Assembly (NCBI GenBank): GCA_018661465.1
Contig: JABJIC010000037.1
Location: 1-64,000 of the forward strand
DNA from: Gammaproteobacteria bacterium
Lineage (GTDB): Bacteria; Pseudomonadota; Gammaproteobacteria; Pseudomonadales; Pseudohongiellaceae
DNA length: 64,000 bases
Direction: 5' to 3'
Shown here: positions 25,476 to 34,993 of the stretch, piece after piece
How the letters are laid out: every line of letters starts with the position of its first letter
Position numbering within the stretch: the stretch's first letter is position 1
Made by a program: the position numbers and the translations under genes
Notes under the pieces: model-generated
Seen by the model: the letters and a program-made list of their open reading frames with translations, nothing else
The model's database searches: none
Told to the model about the DNA's origin: nothing

Positions 25476-26678
25476 ATGGATAATGAAAAGGAATCAACAG
25501 AGTCAATCAGTCAGGAGAAGATGAGTCGGCGCACGGTGCTTAAGAAAACCATGCAGACTTCATTGGCAGTAGGGGCTGCGGCGGGACTACCGCAATGGGC
25601 TATGCCTGCGCTTGCTCAAGGTGAGCAACTGGTGACTTTTACTGACATGCCTGAGGGATATTCCAGAGGTCCTGCTCAGCGCGGTGGTACTCACTTTCTT
25701 GATACCAGACAGATATCGGATTTTTATACCGACAATGAAGATTTCTATGTGGTTCAACACTATGGGCAGCCAGAGCTTGATCTTGATAATTACAAATTGA
25801 CAGTCACCGGTTTAGTGGAGAATGAGCTGGAGTTTTCACTCAGCGACCTTCAAGCGATGGGGCAGTTTGAAATTGATGCCGGATTCGAATGCGGTGGTAA
25901 CAGACCCGATAATTTGTTTCAGGGTTTGATTGGAAATGCTAAATGGCGCGGAGTCAGGCTCCGGGACATTCTAGAGCAGGCAGGTATTAAGCCAGAAGGA
26001 AAAGAAATAGTGTTTTTCGGTGGCGATACCGGAACAGAGAATATAAGAGACACCGATGTAGAAAAAGCGTTTGCTCGCAGCCTTCCTGTAGAAGACGCTA
26101 TGCGTGATGTAAATATGTTAGCCCTTCAAATGAATGATGAAGCCTTGCCACAATTTCACGGTCGGCCACTACGTCTGTTGATGCCAGGTTTCTATGGTGT
26201 CGCCAATGTTAAATGGCTGACTCAAATACATGTTCAGGACCGTCGCTATATGGGTCGATTCATGGGCAGGGACTATGTAACGCTGAAGAAAGAAATGGTT
26301 GGTGGTCAGGAACGCTGGGTAGAAAATTCAGTAACAAAAATAAACTTGAAGTCATCCATTGTAAGAGTGACAAGACAGGGGAGTCAGCACAAGATTACGG
26401 GATTTGTTCTGAACGACGGTACGCTGCTGGAAAGTGTGGAAGTTAAGATTGATAACGGCCCATGGCAGAGAGCGCAGATTGACCGTCAGTCTTCTCAATA
26501 TTCATGGAAACTGTTTTCACTGAATTGGGACAACGCAAGCTCAGGAGAACATACTATTGTTTCACGAGTGACTGATGTGAATGGAAATGTGCAGCCAACG
26601 GCAGATGAAGTTCCGGAAAAAGTAAGTCGCTGGGAGAATTTTGCCCAATTCCCACGTACTGTAATGATCGAGGCGTGA
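25476..26678 (+). CDS. Tat-exported sulfite-oxidase-like molybdoenzyme
   Basis: 400 residues. The twin-arginine signal S-R-R-T-V-L-K (18-24) precedes a hydrophobic stretch ending A-L-A-Q. The molybdopterin domain has the cofactor-ligating C139 in E-C-G-G-N-R-P-D-N, followed by W-R-G-V-R-L-R-D-I-L, then R-P-L-R-L-L-M-P-G-F-Y-G and N-V-K-W-L. An Ig-like dimerisation domain fills the C-terminus. It may oxidise sulfite or another compound (SorA/SoxC group) in the periplasm. No cytochrome partner gene is adjacent, so the electron acceptor is unknown. M16 is an alternative start. Confidence 0.88.
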   Translation: MDNEKESTESISQEKMSRRTVLKKTMQTSLAVGAAAGLPQWAMPALAQGEQLVTFTDMPEGYSRGPAQRGGTHFLDTRQISDFYTDNEDFYVVQHYGQPELDLDNYKLTVTGLVENELEFSLSDLQAMGQFEIDAGFECGGNRPDNLFQGLIGNAKWRGVRLRDILEQAGIKPEGKEIVFFGGDTGTENIRDTDVEKAFARSLPVEDAMRDVNMLALQMNDEALPQFHGRPLRLLMPGFYGVANVKWLTQIHVQDRRYMGRFMGRDYVTLKKEMVGGQERWVENSVTKINLKSSIVRVTRQGSQHKITGFVLNDGTLLESVEVKIDNGPWQRAQIDRQSSQYSWKLFSLNWDNASSGEHTIVSRVTDVNGNVQPTADEVPEKVSRWENFAQFPRTVMIEA

Positions 26679-26756
26679 TGCCTGGATTGTTCTTGAGCGA
26701 GCAACTCTTTCATTAAGGATCGCAAACGTGGTTTGTAGTTTTTTTTGCGAAGAAGT

Positions 26757-26797
26757 AAATAAAAAAGGCCGCAGTAAATACTGCGGCCTTTTTGGTT
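26757..26797. terminator. Bidirectional terminator between molybdoenzyme and TonB receptor
   Basis: AAAAAAGGCCGCAGTA pairs with TACTGCGGCCTTTTT around a two- to four-base loop. T-runs follow on both strands, fitting the convergent genes on either side. Confidence 0.92.
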
Positions 26798-26820
26798 TTA
26801 TTAGTACTAAGGGTTGGTGC

Positions 26821-29031
26821 TCAAAAAGTGCCACTCATTTTTAGAGAAAATACCCTGCCGGAACCGAAGCAATTGGTTTCAATTTCCTCAAGAATATTAT
26901 CCCTGATGTGACCCACGAAACGGGTTCTGTCCCGACATCTAAAAACGTCAGTTACATTCCTGATATCTAACCGAAAAGTAATATCGTCGAAGGCGATAAG
27001 CTCCGCAAAAGCCGTTACGTAAGGGGCGGAATAATCTTCTTCAATATCGATAATGTCCCAGCGTTTAGTCGTGCCGTCGAGACGGTTGATCATATTCATG
27101 CCCCAGTTCATCCGCCACTGTGGAATATCGTGTCGAAAACTCAGGTTGAACTCGCCTTTGTGGTAATTATCAAATTCACGGTCAATGCCCAAAAAAGGGT
27201 CGGTAACCGATGAGGTCCGTCTACTTGCAAGAGTAGTGAGCAACACATTAGGCATACTCAACATGTTCAGGCGGACGCTAGCCTTTAATTCAGCCACCCA
27301 CATCTCGCCACTGCCAACATTGCCCGCGGCGGACCTGAGGTCTGTATCAGACGTGGATACATCTATGCGCTGGCGAAAATCTCGGTGTTCGTGCTTGTAG
27401 AGATTCGCACTGACAACACCTGCATCGCTGGGCAAACGATATTCTGCTAACAGATTGTAGTTCCACCAGTAATCGGGACGTAAGTCTGCATTTCCTGCGA
27501 GAGTATTTGAATCATTGTCATCACTATCAGTGGCAGCTACAAAATCCGAAAAGCTGATCTGTCTGACGATTTTTTCAAAAAGCGCACGAAGCTGCAACTG
27601 TGGAGTTATATCGAAACGGTAATCCAGCTTGGGCCTAAAGAAATTGAAATCTCTTTTATTGTAGAGGTCGCCTGTCTGTTCTATTTCCGAGGTTTCATAA
27701 ACAAGAGAAGTCTCCAGTGACATTCGGGAGTTGATTCTCCAATTATGAATAGCGAAAGGTTCATATCGAATCTCTTCGACATTGGTATTGGCATTGCTGA
27801 TATCTTCTGGCACCAAGCCTCCGTGGCTTGCTGAAGGCAGACCGGTGCCTGCCAAGCCGAGTCTTAGGTTCGAGTCCAGAATTGTCTGAGCTCTTTCGAT
27901 GCCGATTTCAAGATCCTGACCATCGAAAAGATCCATGGTATAAGAGCCTCGAACGATACGTTCTTTGAGGACGCTGGCCATGTTCAGATATAGATTTTTC
28001 TCCTCGCCGCCACCAGCTAATACATCGAAGCGCTCTCGAGTCGTAGCATTATCGTTTTCATTTGAGATGAACAAGGTCTTAAAACGGCTACCGTTATTGA
28101 ATTGGTATTCATAATCACCGCCTATTTCCCAGTTGCTCTTGGTGCCAGGAATATCTTCCCGTTCCCATGAAGGCGTGTTCGCTCCGCCTAACAAGTCTAT
28201 GGTGAGGCGATCAACTTCTGTAGGGTCATCATTTTCTGCGTAGAGTGCGTTAAAACGCGCGCTGGATTTTTCGCTTATCTGGTAATCGAGATTTGTAGAC
28301 AAGGTAAAAGAGGTTTGTTCGCGAATGCGCTCTTCCCTGACTTGGTCATTCAGTGAGAGATCTCCAAGTATGCTGATCTCTTTTGCCAGTCGATGCTCGT
28401 AGCGAGGCTCGGCTACTGCGCTAAAAAGAAAGTTTAGGTCTCCGGATTGTCCCCCGTAGGATAAGGATCCACCGGGCTCGCTTTGACCGTCATCGTAGTA
28501 GGCGCCGTTTGCCTCATAGGAAATGCTTGTATCAGAGAGTTGTTCGTAGAGAACCACGTTAGCAACCTGTGTGCCTCCACGAACGTCGAGATCTCCCCCG
28601 GTACCACGGATTAATTCAATGTAATCTACTTGATCGGCATTGATGCGAACCAACTGGGTCTGGGAGTTATTATTCTTACCCGCGGTTCTCTTTCCGTTAA
28701 TCATTATCTGGGTTCCGCCACCACCGCCACCGAAGCCACGTCCGCCACGGCCGGCATTGCTACCTGGCGAGCCGCCACTGCTTCGACCACCAGCACTATT
28801 CCCGACGCTCATGCCAGGTATTCTGTTGATCATATCCAGGGCGGTAACAGGAGAATACTCAGAGAAATAACTGGCAGGATAGATAACGGTAGAATCGTCA
28901 CCCACATTATCCTGCGCGCTAAGCTCGGTGTTTATGCTGGAAAGGAAAACGAAAGATAGGGCAATGCTGAGTTTCTTTAACAAAATCGCATAATTTCTAT
29001 CGGTGTTGTGGGTAGAGGCTGCTAGCGACAC
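26821..29031 (-). CDS. TonB-dependent outer-membrane receptor with glycine-rich plug insertion
   Basis: 736 residues. A signal sequence (about 15-39, ending L-S-A-Q) is followed by a TonB-box-like S-T-V-I-Y, a plug (A-L-D-M-I-N-R-I-P-G, M-I-N-G-K-R, Y-I-E-L-I-R-G, then D-V-R-G-G-T-Q-V-A-N-V-V) and a long beta barrel ending in aromatic F. Residues about 80-106 form a Gly/Ser/Arg-rich insertion in the plug, between the first motif and I-M-I-N-G-K. The ligand is unknown, and no uptake genes are adjacent. It converges with the molybdoenzyme gene. Confidence 0.92.
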   Translation of the reverse strand: MSLAASTHNTDRNYAILLKKLSIALSFVFLSSINTELSAQDNVGDDSTVIYPASYFSEYSPVTALDMINRIPGMSVGNSAGGRSSGGSPGSNAGRGGRGFGGGGGGTQIMINGKRTAGKNNNSQTQLVRINADQVDYIELIRGTGGDLDVRGGTQVANVVLYEQLSDTSISYEANGAYYDDGQSEPGGSLSYGGQSGDLNFLFSAVAEPRYEHRLAKEISILGDLSLNDQVREERIREQTSFTLSTNLDYQISEKSSARFNALYAENDDPTEVDRLTIDLLGGANTPSWEREDIPGTKSNWEIGGDYEYQFNNGSRFKTLFISNENDNATTRERFDVLAGGGEEKNLYLNMASVLKERIVRGSYTMDLFDGQDLEIGIERAQTILDSNLRLGLAGTGLPSASHGGLVPEDISNANTNVEEIRYEPFAIHNWRINSRMSLETSLVYETSEIEQTGDLYNKRDFNFFRPKLDYRFDITPQLQLRALFEKIVRQISFSDFVAATDSDDNDSNTLAGNADLRPDYWWNYNLLAEYRLPSDAGVVSANLYKHEHRDFRQRIDVSTSDTDLRSAAGNVGSGEMWVAELKASVRLNMLSMPNVLLTTLASRRTSSVTDPFLGIDREFDNYHKGEFNLSFRHDIPQWRMNWGMNMINRLDGTTKRWDIIDIEEDYSAPYVTAFAELIAFDDITFRLDIRNVTDVFRCRDRTRFVGHIRDNILEEIETNCFGSGRVFSLKMSGTF

Positions 29032-29264
29032 AAATTGGCTCCCAGAGTGGCTTCATGGAGAATATTCAAAAAATGGATTTTCTTACTAAATACAGGTAAT
29101 TATGTCGGCGGATTATAGAGGAGCGGAACCTCTCAATATGTGACAAATTGCAAGGGAGGTAGCATAGTGAGCAAATAGCCTCAATCTGCTGCTGGGCTGG
29201 CTATGAGTATGCTTGCCGATAGTTTTGATTTACTGATGTGTTTGATTCGTTTTTGGAGATTTAA

Positions 29265-29699
29265 GTGAAATATGGGATAGCTGTCTGGATAGTTTGTCTC
29301 TCTTCTTGCTCTGAGCAATTGGAGGCTGATCCATATTTCTGGTTTCAGGGGGAATGGATTTCAGACCCTGGGGTTACTATGGCGAGTAATCTCCAATTCG
29401 ACTTACTGGATCCGGATGTGTACGTCGAAGTGCGAAATATGTACGGCAAGGCTCGTTGGTCTGTACAGAAAAACAACTTAGTCTACTCAGAACTTAATTC
29501 AGATATTGTGACCGACGCCGAATTCACCACAGAAGGAATAGATGAAGAATCTTTTCGTTATCGGGATAGTTGGGGTGGTCGCTTAATCATCAAGCGACAG
29601 AGAAGCGGGTTCTGCATGTTTACGGAAACGCTGCTAGAGCTGGAAAACATCATCGAATGTTTTAAGCCCTTTTCTCTAGCAGCGACACCTAGTCTTTAA
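29265..29699 (+). CDS. Small hypothetical lipoprotein-like protein
   Basis: 144 residues from a GTG start. A short hydrophobic N-terminus leads to C-L-S-S-C-S-E-Q, resembling a lipobox (L-S-S-C at about residue 15). The mature part has F-Q-G-E-W-I-S-D, a pattern seen in small exported lipocalin-like domains, and two late cysteines (C-M-F-T-E and E-C-F). I recognise no family. It faces the serine hydrolase gene tail to tail. There is no strong ribosome site, so confidence is moderate. Confidence 0.6.
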   Translation: MKYGIAVWIVCLSSCSEQLEADPYFWFQGEWISDPGVTMASNLQFDLLDPDVYVEVRNMYGKARWSVQKNNLVYSELNSDIVTDAEFTTEGIDEESFRYRDSWGGRLIIKRQRSGFCMFTETLLELENIIECFKPFSLAATPSL

Positions 29700-29734
29700 T
29701 GAGCGCAAGTCCTGAATATTTTTACAACTAGCTA

Positions 29735-30979
29735 TCAGTTATAAAGAGCTTCGCGCATTGCTGCGTGTACCTGAAGAGAATACATAATGTCGTCATTTTG
29801 GATCATACCTATCATGACTATATTTTCTACAGGGTCTATCCAGAACCATGATCCGGCAATGCCCCACCACCAGTGAGTCCCCACTGGAGCGCCGTTATAG
29901 GCACTGGAGTCTTCAACGATAGCGAAGTCCAAACCGAAAACATTTCCGGGGTAAAGCTGCCCGATATTAGCTACCTGATCTGGCAATTGATTACTGCGCA
30001 TTAATTGAATTGAATCTTCAGAAAGAATGCGCTTCCCGTTCAGGGTTCCACCATTAAGATGCATTTGAGCAAACTTCATGTAGTCGCTTGCTGTAGACGT
30101 TAATCCGCCGCCGCCGGAGAGAAATTTTGGAGGCGAGAGGAATGCACCACTGTCTGTGCGTCTCAAGTTACCATCTCTTCCTGGCACATACTGTCTCGCC
30201 AGTCGGTGGGCGTTTTCATTGCGTACATAGAATCCAGTTTCATGCATGCCGAGTGGCTCAAATATTCTATCTTGCAGAAATTCATCAAAAGTTTGCCCTG
30301 ATAGAACTTCGACCATATACCCCTGAACATCCACTGAGATGCTGTAAACCCACTGTGATCCAGGTTGATAGGCTAATGGAATATTAGCGAGCTCCGGGAT
30401 ACTTTCGGCAAGTGTGTAGTTTGGCAAGTTCATTATTCCGGCCTTGGCATAGGCTTCCGCTACAGGGCCACGGGAAAGAGGTGGGGTGTATAAAAGACCG
30501 CCGGTATGACTCATCAATTCTCGGACGGTCATTGGGTGGCCTGCGGCTTCTGTTTCGAAACTGCCATCATCGTTAGCGGTTAGCAGAACCTGCATATTGG
30601 CTAATTCAGGTAAGTGCTTTTCAACTGCATCATCCAAATCAAATTTACCTTCGTCGTGAAGGATCATCAGTGCTGTGCCTGTTACCGGTTTGGTCATTGA
30701 AAAGATTCTGAAAATCGAATCCGTACTCATGGCTATTTCATCTTCGACATTCTGATAGCCGAATGCCTTATTCATTTCAATTTCACCATCCTTCGCTACC
30801 ATAACAACAGCGCCAGACAGCTTGTCACCATCAATGCGGGCCTGGATATCCGCTGAAATTTGGTCCAGCCTTGATTGGTCGATGTCTGCTAAAGATTGAA
30901 CTGAAGAAAATGCCAGAACAGAAGCGACCAGACCGGCGATAAGTTTGTTGCGATTTGGAAAGTATTGCATGTGAGTCAT
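29735..30979 (-). CDS. Serine hydrolase of the class C beta-lactamase/esterase family
   Basis: 414 residues. A signal peptide (about 10-31, ending S-L-A) precedes the domain. The nucleophile is S94 in S-M-T-K97; the second motif reads Y-S-I instead of the lactamase Y-x-N, as in EstB-type esterases; the late H-W-W-W-G-I-A-G takes the K-T-G position. An esterase or D-peptidase role is therefore likelier than beta-lactam hydrolysis. ATG 30970 is an alternative start with a better-spaced GAG. Confidence 0.88.
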   Translation of the reverse strand: MTHMQYFPNRNKLIAGLVASVLAFSSVQSLADIDQSRLDQISADIQARIDGDKLSGAVVMVAKDGEIEMNKAFGYQNVEDEIAMSTDSIFRIFSMTKPVTGTALMILHDEGKFDLDDAVEKHLPELANMQVLLTANDDGSFETEAAGHPMTVRELMSHTGGLLYTPPLSRGPVAEAYAKAGIMNLPNYTLAESIPELANIPLAYQPGSQWVYSISVDVQGYMVEVLSGQTFDEFLQDRIFEPLGMHETGFYVRNENAHRLARQYVPGRDGNLRRTDSGAFLSPPKFLSGGGGLTSTASDYMKFAQMHLNGGTLNGKRILSEDSIQLMRSNQLPDQVANIGQLYPGNVFGLDFAIVEDSSAYNGAPVGTHWWWGIAGSWFWIDPVENIVMIGMIQNDDIMYSLQVHAAMREALYN

Positions 30980-31106
30980 TCTCGTCTAGAGCTCTGCATA
31001 CTTACTTAGGTGACTGTTTTTGTAGCCCAGTCTCCGTCAATGCAGTGGCAGAGTGATTTAAGATGTTTCGAATTCTACCTAGATAACTGGACGATTCAAC
31101 CAGCAA

Positions 31107-31140
31107 TAAAAAACGGGCAGCATTAAACAATGTTGCCCGT
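31107..31140 (-). terminator. Terminator of alanine dehydrogenase
   Basis: ACGGGCA(A/G)CATTG/TTAATG pairs around a short loop; on the minus strand it ends in a run of T from the AAAAAA at 31108-31113. A second hairpin (TAAGTTTCT/AGAAACTTA, 31161-31184) lies between it and the stop codon. Confidence 0.85.
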
Positions 31141-31198
31141 AGCAATGAGCTGCCTCGCTCTAAGTTTCTGGAGAGAGAAACTTAGGACAGGCTCATTT

Positions 31199-32338
31199 TC
31201 AAGCTGTCGCTTTGAGTTCGCGTTGAGCCAGAGCCGACGTAGGTTCCACTGATTTGTAGCCGAGAGCATCAGCGACGGCCTGAACCGTTATCATGCCGCT
31301 GCACACGTTTAAACCCTTAAGAAAATGCTCATCTGCAGTTAGGGCCTGGTGTGCGCCATTGTCGGCCAAATTCAGAATATAGGGCAGGGTGGCATTGGTC
31401 AGTGCAAAGGTTGATGTCCTCGCAACTCCACCTGGCATGTTCGCCACGCAGTAGTGAATGATTCCATCCACTTCAAAAATGGGGTCCTGATGAGTGGTGG
31501 GTTTGCTGGTTTCAAAGCATCCACCCTGGTCGATGGCGACATCAACCAGTACTGAGCCTTTCTTCATCAGCTTTAGCATGTCTCTTGTGACTAATTTCGG
31601 TGCCGAAGCACCTGGAACCAGAACGGCTCCTATAACTGCATCAGCAGTTCTAAGTTGCTTCTCTATTGAGTCGGCAGTCGAGAAGATGGTTTTAAGTCGG
31701 CCATCAAACAACTCATCTATTTGCTTCAGTCGAGCCAATGATCTATCCAGAATAGTGACATTGGCACCAAGCCCCATGGCCATGCGAGCAGCATGAAGGC
31801 CCACAACGCCACCGCCGATGACCACAACGTTTGCTGCTTCAACGCCGGGAACACCTCCCAGCAAAATGCCACTTCCACCTTTTGATTTTTCCAGGCACAC
31901 AGCTGCCTCCTGAATTGACATGCGCCCGGCGACTTCACTCATGGGAGCGAGCAGGGGTAGGGCTCCAAAGGCATCAGTAACTGTTTCATAGGCAATACAG
32001 ATGGCGCCTGACTCGACGAGTAGCTGGGTTTGCGTAGGATCTGGAGCGAGGTGAAGATAGGTAAACAGTGTATGGTGCGGCTTGAGCATTTTGCACTCTT
32101 CCGGCTGAGGCTCCTTAACCTTTATGATCATCTCGGCGCCAGCAAACACTTCCTCTGCGGTGTCTATAATTTTAGCGCCGGCCTCCGTGTACAGCTCGTT
32201 GCTAAGACCAATGGCTGCTCCTGCATCTTTTTGGATGAGCACTGTGTGACCATGATTGATTAGTTCTCTAACTCCCGCAGGTGTTAGTCCCACTCGATAT
32301 TCATGGTTCTTGATTTCCTTGGGTACGCCTATGTACAT
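31199..32338 (-). CDS. ald: Alanine dehydrogenase
   Basis: 379 residues. [17 protein letters not shown] at the N-terminus, [14 protein letters not shown], the NAD-binding [15 protein letters not shown] and [14 protein letters not shown] are diagnostic. It catalyses NAD-dependent interconversion of L-alanine with pyruvate and ammonia in the cytoplasm, and could recycle alanine made by the omega-aminotransferase at 17948. GGAG 6 bases before ATG 32338 supports this start; a TTG-type upstream start at 32350 is less likely. It is divergent from an Lrp-type regulator, its likely controller. Confidence 0.95.
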   Translation of the reverse strand: MYIGVPKEIKNHEYRVGLTPAGVRELINHGHTVLIQKDAGAAIGLSNELYTEAGAKIIDTAEEVFAGAEMIIKVKEPQPEECKMLKPHHTLFTYLHLAPDPTQTQLLVESGAICIAYETVTDAFGALPLLAPMSEVAGRMSIQEAAVCLEKSKGGSGILLGGVPGVEAANVVVIGGGVVGLHAARMAMGLGANVTILDRSLARLKQIDELFDGRLKTIFSTADSIEKQLRTADAVIGAVLVPGASAPKLVTRDMLKLMKKGSVLVDVAIDQGGCFETSKPTTHQDPIFEVDGIIHYCVANMPGGVARTSTFALTNATLPYILNLADNGAHQALTADEHFLKGLNVCSGMITVQAVADALGYKSVEPTSALAQRELKATA

Positions 32339-32417
32339 GAGATTCTCCAAAAAGATGAGCTGTTATGGAGAAATTATAGATTATGAAAAGGAGGATTATT
32401 TTTCTATTTGTGAACAA

Positions 32418-32438
32418 TTACAGGTTAATAAGCTGTAA
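32418..32438. promoter_or_regulatory. Candidate Lrp-type operator between ald and its regulator
   Basis: TTACAG-N9-CTGTAA is a perfect inverted repeat in the 138-base gap between ald and the divergent Lrp/AsnC gene. Such regulators usually bind degenerate palindromes next to their targets, so it is a reasonable binding site for autoregulation and ald control. Confidence 0.4.
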
Positions 32439-32476
32439 ACTGAAAAAAAACAGAGTAATTGTCTGGAGCGGATCTA

Positions 32477-32953
32477 ATGAAGCCAAGTAAACAGCTATCA
32501 AAAATTGACGGAAATATTCTCCGCGAACTACAGGTTAACGGCCGCATAAGCTATGCAGAGCTTGCCAGACGGGTGGGTCTGACTACCACTCCCTGTATGG
32601 AGAGAGTTAAGAAGATGGAGCGGGAAGGGATTATTTGCGGTTATACGGCCATACTTGACCCTGCCGCACTGCATGCCAGTTTGGTGGTTTTTGTTCAGAT
32701 AAGACTCTCGCGTACTTCACAGGATATTTTTGAACAATTTTCATCGGCAGCAACAGCGCTTCAGGAAGTACAGGAATGCTATCTTGTCTCAGGTAACTTT
32801 GATTATCTGATAAAGGCTCGTGTCGAAGACATGGATGCCTACCGCAGATTACTTGGAGAGACTCTTCTCACATTACCAGGCGTACATGAGTCAACCAGTT
32901 ACGTGGTAATGGAACAGGCCAAGGAAACACTGAATATTACAGTACCTAATTGA
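32477..32953 (+). CDS. Lrp/AsnC family transcriptional regulator
   Basis: 158 residues. The N-terminal helix-turn-helix is typical (L-S-K-I-D-G-N-I-L-R-E-L-Q, then S-Y-A-E-L-A-R-R-V-G-L-T-T-T-P-C-M-E-R-V-K), followed by G-I-I-C-G-Y-T-A-I-L-D-P and a RAM ligand domain (V-Q-E-C-Y-L-V-S-G-N-F-D-Y-L). It is divergent from alanine dehydrogenase and most likely senses alanine or another amino acid to control it. GGAG 8 bases before ATG 32477 supports this start over the TTG at 32459. Confidence 0.93.
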   Translation: MKPSKQLSKIDGNILRELQVNGRISYAELARRVGLTTTPCMERVKKMEREGIICGYTAILDPAALHASLVVFVQIRLSRTSQDIFEQFSSAATALQEVQECYLVSGNFDYLIKARVEDMDAYRRLLGETLLTLPGVHESTSYVVMEQAKETLNITVPN

Positions 32954-32980
32954 CCAACCGTTTTAGAATCATGTGATAAT

Positions 32981-34159
32981 TTAGGATCTCTCAATGGCGA
33001 TCGCCGTTGCCTCGCCACCGCCAATGCATAGACTGGCAATTCCGGATTTCTTGTCGTAGGTTTCCATCGCCCCCAGCAGAGTAACGATAATTCGAGCGCC
33101 GGAGCAGCCTAGAGGGTGACCCAGAGCACAAGCTCCGCCATGAACATTCACCTTGTCGTGGGGCAGGTCTAACTCTTTCATTGCGGCCATGGTTACCACG
33201 GCGAAGGCTTCGTTTATTTCAAACAGGTCAACATCGTCTGCGGTCCAATCCAGTTTCTGAAGCAAGTTATTCAAGGCGCCAACGGGGGCAGTAGTAAACC
33301 ACTCTGGCTCCTGAGCGAAATGGCTATGCCCTTTTATAGTTGCCAATATTTTTAAGCCACGTCGATCCGCTTCTGTTCTGGACATCAATACCAGAGCAGC
33401 GGCACCATCTGAGATTGAGCTGGCATTGGCTGCGGTTATTGTGCCGTCCTTTTTGAAAGCTGGCTTGAGCAGGGGGATTTTGTCGGCACGGGCATTGCCG
33501 GGTTGTTCATCTGTGGAACAAATTGTCTCGCCCTTTCGGGTGCTCACAACAACATCGCTTATTTCTCGTTTGAATTTGCCTGTCTCTATTGCTTCATTTG
33601 CTCTTCGTAAGGACTCTATGGAATAAGCATCCTGATCTTCCCGGCTGAATTGATATTTATCGGCACACAATTCTCCGAAGGCTCCCATGGGCCCACCTTC
33701 ATAAGCATCCTGCAGGCCATCGAAGAGCATGTGATCAAGCAGTTCAGCGTGGCCGAAGCGATAGCCGGCGCGAGCTTTAGGGATAAGATAGGGAGCGTTC
33801 GTCATGCTCTCCATGCCGCCAGCAATAACCACGGAAGCACTTCCGGCCTTAATAGCATCATGGGCCATCATGACTGTTCGCATTCCTGATCCACAAACCT
33901 TGTTCAGCGTTGTGCAGGGCACACGCTTGTCGATTCCAGCAGCAAGGGCAGCTTGGCGTGCCGGAGCCTGACCAGATCCAGCGGGGAGCACGCAGCCCAT
34001 AATGACTTCGTCTACTTCAGAGCTTGAGATACCAGCCTCTTCAATGGCTGCGCGAATAGCGCTTGCGCCTAATTGCGGTGCCGATAGCTCGCTGTACATA
34101 CCCATCATTCCGCCAATAGCGGTTCTTGCCATGCCTACGATTACTACGGAATCGCTCAT
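32981..34159 (-). CDS. Acetyl-CoA C-acetyltransferase (thiolase)
   Basis: 392 residues, the usual thiolase length. Catalytic C89 is in N-K-V-C-G-S-G-M; the E-I-N-E-A-F-A motif, H in G-G-A-C-A-L-G-H-P-L-G-C-S-G-A-R and the second cysteine in S-L-C-I-G-G-G-E-A-T are present. It condenses or cleaves acetoacetyl-CoA. It stands alone with no phaB or beta-oxidation genes nearby, so the pathway is open. It converges with the Lrp regulator. Confidence 0.93.
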   Translation of the reverse strand: MSDSVVIVGMARTAIGGMMGMYSELSAPQLGASAIRAAIEEAGISSSEVDEVIMGCVLPAGSGQAPARQAALAAGIDKRVPCTTLNKVCGSGMRTVMMAHDAIKAGSASVVIAGGMESMTNAPYLIPKARAGYRFGHAELLDHMLFDGLQDAYEGGPMGAFGELCADKYQFSREDQDAYSIESLRRANEAIETGKFKREISDVVVSTRKGETICSTDEQPGNARADKIPLLKPAFKKDGTITAANASSISDGAAALVLMSRTEADRRGLKILATIKGHSHFAQEPEWFTTAPVGALNNLLQKLDWTADDVDLFEINEAFAVVTMAAMKELDLPHDKVNVHGGACALGHPLGCSGARIIVTLLGAMETYDKKSGIASLCIGGGEATAIAIERS

Positions 34160-34365
34160 TACTGTGCTCCTGAATACTTCGATAATGCGTCAAAAAGAAG
34201 GGCGCTAGTATAACCAGAATTAGATGTGACCAAAACCCATGAGCACAGGGCTCAGGGCTTAGAATTTTTGGAGTTCGAAAATCAAATGCTTATGTAGAAT
34301 TGAAAACATTGGTCTACCTAAAATTATTAACCTATTATCAGTCTTCCATTTCAGAAGGAACGATC

Positions 34366-34893
34366 ATGAAAAAGACCATCAAGAAAAAAATAATAGTCAC
34401 TTCCTTGTTTTTGTGTTTTTCCAGTTTTGTTTTTGCACAAACACAAGCTCCCGCTGTCACACCCGAGGCAACTGATGTAAGTGCGGTGGAGATTCAGGAT
34501 TTTATCGATAGCTTACCGAGGGACAGAGTAAGTGATCGACCCATTCGTGTTGTCGAGACTACCGGGGATATGCGTATCGGTGTATTTGGGGTTTACAGGC
34601 CAGATGGCGTAACCGGTGACGTCAATGTGCATTTGGTAGATACCACTGAGGTTTACTATATGCTCAAAGGGGCTGCCACACTGGTCACTGGAGGAACTCT
34701 GGTTGAGCCCTATCCGGCGAACGAGACCTGGATGCGAGCCAAGGCCGTGGAAGGAGGAGTTACGCGAAGAGTCGTTCCTGGTGATGTCATCATAATTCCA
34801 GGTCATACCCCACATTGGTGGAGTGAATTGGAAGGCGAGATCGAATATCTGATTTTCAGAACTGATCCGAATAACAGAATAGATCTAAAGTAG
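34366..34893 (+). CDS. Secreted cupin-domain protein (second copy type)
   Basis: 175 residues. Lysine-rich signal peptide (M-K-K-T-I-K-K-K then a hydrophobic core ending F-A-Q). Cupin motif 1 is around H-L-V-D-T-T-E-V-Y-Y-M-L-K-G and motif 2 is G-D-V-I-I-I-P-G-H-T-P-H-W-W. It shares L-V-T-G-G-T-L and E-G-G-V-T-R-R-V with the cupin at 15891, so they are paralogues. AAGGA before ATG 34366 decides the start over the ATG at 34300. It converges with a secreted NHL-repeat gene through a shared hairpin, as the first cupin does. Confidence 0.85.
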   Translation: MKKTIKKKIIVTSLFLCFSSFVFAQTQAPAVTPEATDVSAVEIQDFIDSLPRDRVSDRPIRVVETTGDMRIGVFGVYRPDGVTGDVNVHLVDTTEVYYMLKGAATLVTGGTLVEPYPANETWMRAKAVEGGVTRRVVPGDVIIIPGHTPHWWSELEGEIEYLIFRTDPNNRIDLK

Positions 34894-34905
34894 CTAGCAA
34901 ATAAA

Positions 34906-34940
34906 AATGCCATCGCTGCAAGATTGCAGCGATGGCATTG
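34906..34940. terminator. Terminator between cupin and NHL genes
   Basis: AATGCCATCGCTGCA pairs perfectly (15 bp) with TGCAGCGATGGCATT around an AGAT loop. The minus strand continues TTTTTATTT, so it ends the NHL gene and probably also the convergent cupin gene. Confidence 0.88.
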
Positions 34941-34993
34941 GTTCTACTATTTATTTCCTTCTATTCTCAGAAGAAAATAATTACTCAGAAGGG

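Noticed and set aside
28630..28959. Proline- or threonine-rich plus-strand ORFs over the TonB receptor
   Set aside because: They are antisense to the glycine-rich plug insertion, whose composition keeps those frames open.
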